Below, one piece after another: positions 63,114 to 64,000 of a stretch of 64,000 nucleotides of DNA; the first letter of the stretch is position 1; each line of letters opens with the position of its first letter. The notes under the pieces are model-generated. The model saw nothing but the letters and a program-made list of their open reading frames with translations, searched no databases and was not told the origin of the DNA. The stretch comes from Nostoc sp. HK-01 (GTDB lineage Bacteria; Cyanobacteriota; Cyanobacteriia; Cyanobacteriales; Nostocaceae), in the NCBI GenBank assembly GCA_003990705.1, contig AP018318.1, positions 5,691,001-5,755,000 on the forward strand. Reading direction: 5' to 3'. A program made the position numbers and the translations under genes.

Positions 63114-63827
63114 TCAATCATGAACGCTACCATCAGGCATGATAGCTCCTTGAAAATCAGCATTTGTGAGAATTGCTCCCGTTAAGTCTGCGCCTTGGAG
63201 ATTTGCTTTTCGCAGAACTGCACTATCGAGATTGGCATAACTCAAGTCTGCACCTTGTAAACTAGCCCCACTTAAATCTGCGGCTAAGTTACCCCACTGA
63301 ATTGTCTTACTCAGATTAACACGGCACAATTTGGCTTGATCTAAATTAGCGTGATGCAAAGACACGGCTCTGAGGTCAGCGTAACTTAAATCTGCTCCAC
63401 TCAAAACCGCATATCCTAAATCTGTGCGCTGGTTAGAACTAGGGCGTAAATCTACCTGAAATAGCAACGCACGAGATAAGTTTGCCCCATGCAAATTCGC
63501 ACCACACATACTAGATTTAATTAAGTTAGTTTCTTCTAACCGAGTATTGACTAATTTCGCACCTGTTAAATCAGCTTCTCGCAGCACAGCACGATATAAG
63601 TCTGCTTCACTTAAATCTATACCCCAAAGAATAGATTCACTCAAGTCTGCTTCTCGTAAACAAGCTTGGCTGAGATTCGTTTTACCCAATCTTGTTTGAC
63701 GCAAGTCAGCATAGCTAAAATCTGCACCTGTAAGATTGGCATTAGTTAATTCGGCTTCTTTTAAATTGAGTTTTTGGAAGTTTCTTTTGCCAGCAATATA
63801 TGATTTGAGAATTTCATTTATATTCAT
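63114..63827 (-). CDS. Pentapeptide-repeat protein
   Basis: A 237-residue protein built almost wholly from A(D/N)LxX pentapeptide repeats (for example ANLTGADFSYADL, ADLSGASLQGADL), predicted to form a right-handed quadrilateral beta-helix. There is no signal peptide or membrane segment, and only a short N-terminal cap. Such proteins are abundant in cyanobacteria and of varied or unknown function. It is convergent with the acsF remnant. Confidence 0.88.
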   Translation of the reverse strand: MNINEILKSYIAGKRNFQKLNLKEAELTNANLTGADFSYADLRQTRLGKTNLSQACLREADLSESILWGIDLSEADLYRAVLREADLTGAKLVNTRLEETNLIKSSMCGANLHGANLSRALLFQVDLRPSSNQRTDLGYAVLSGADLSYADLRAVSLHHANLDQAKLCRVNLSKTIQWGNLAADLSGASLQGADLSYANLDSAVLRKANLQGADLTGAILTNADFQGAIMPDGSVHD

Positions 63828-64000
63828 AAATTAATGTTAAAAATTCTAGGTTGAAGAAATTACTTTATGGGTTCTGGAAAATCTTAGACGCGCAAGTAGC
63901 TTCCCGCAAGGTACCACAGAGGCACAGAGTCAGAAGAGTTGGAGAGGTTTTTTCGTTAGTCCTAAAAATTTTATTGTAGTTAATTAAGCATGATGTTCTG
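63828..64000. other. Intergenic end of window
   Basis: AT-rich sequence with a short GAGGCACAGAG-type repeat motif near 63920. No gene is supported to the end of the window. Confidence 0.5.

Noticed and set aside
1-64000. Prophage, integrative element or defence island
   Set aside because: No integrase, tail, capsid, restriction or toxin-antitoxin cluster was recognised; apart from one IS element the window looks like stable chromosome.

Overview
The window comes from a filamentous, probably heterocyst-forming cyanobacterium of the Nostocales (Nostoc/Anabaena-like). The grounds are: many HIP1 octamers (GCGATCGC); a desC-desA-desB desaturase cluster; psbZ, bciB, hemF and acsF photosynthesis genes; heptameric short tandem repeats such as TGAGTGC and AGTCAAA; a deoxyhypusine-synthase-like homospermidine synthase; and several Uma2 and DUF29 genes. 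It is ordinary chromosome, with no prophage, CRISPR array or rRNA operon, and one tRNA (Gly-GCC). All identifications are from reading the sequence; no database search was run.

Layout. 0-7.4 kb: formaldehyde detoxification (frmA and fghA) split by a Uma2 gene, a DUF29 gene and a DUF4157 (eCIS-core) protein with an unusual C-terminal domain, then an ABC-F ATPase. 7.7-15.4 kb: an A-adding tRNA nucleotidyltransferase with DHH and CBS domains, psbZ, ribH, tRNA-Gly, proA and two more Uma2 genes. 15.5-18.9 kb: desC-desA-desB on the minus strand. 19-34 kb: a Met-gamma-lyase-like PLP enzyme, bciB, a WD40-DnaJ fusion, comEC, a ROK kinase, class I aldolase, an FdhF/YdeP-like molybdoenzyme and an ADP-ribosylglycohydrolase. 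34-41.5 kb: a Ser/Thr kinase-FGE fusion, a large membrane receptor with three GAF domains that look like cyanobacteriochrome modules, a fasciclin protein and a GST. 41.6-49.5 kb: a HerA-like ATPase, a group 2 sigma factor, a two-component system, a PepSY protein and a four-repeat membrane protein. 49.9-59.8 kb: cobO, a LecB-like lectin, a macrodomain protein, a homospermidine synthase-like gene, a PAS/GAF sensor with a decayed cyclase domain, and a second group 2 sigma factor. 59.5-63.8 kb: a truncated desaturase, hemF, and an acsF gene split by an intact IS1-family element, then a pentapeptide-repeat gene.

Functional themes. Chlorophyll and photosystem genes (bciB, hemF, acsF, psbZ) and membrane-lipid desaturation dominate the metabolic content. 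Signalling genes are frequent: the triple-GAF receptor, PAS/GAF sensor, kinase fusion, two-component pair and two sigma factors. Two ADP-ribose-processing enzymes and homospermidine synthesis are also present.

Most notable: (i) acsF is interrupted by a 754-bp IS1-family element flanked by an 8-bp duplication, and removing the element plus one duplication restores the frame exactly; (ii) two near-identical 16-bp palindromes lie in the divergent hemF-acsF promoter region; (iii) all three GAF domains of the 1004-residue receptor carry a DXCF motif and a Cys-His dyad exactly 28 residues apart, as in DXCF cyanobacteriochromes; (iv) the DUF4157 protein ends in a domain resembling plant IQM proteins; (v) a small LecB-type calcium lectin; (vi) a cyclase homology domain that has lost catalytic residues.
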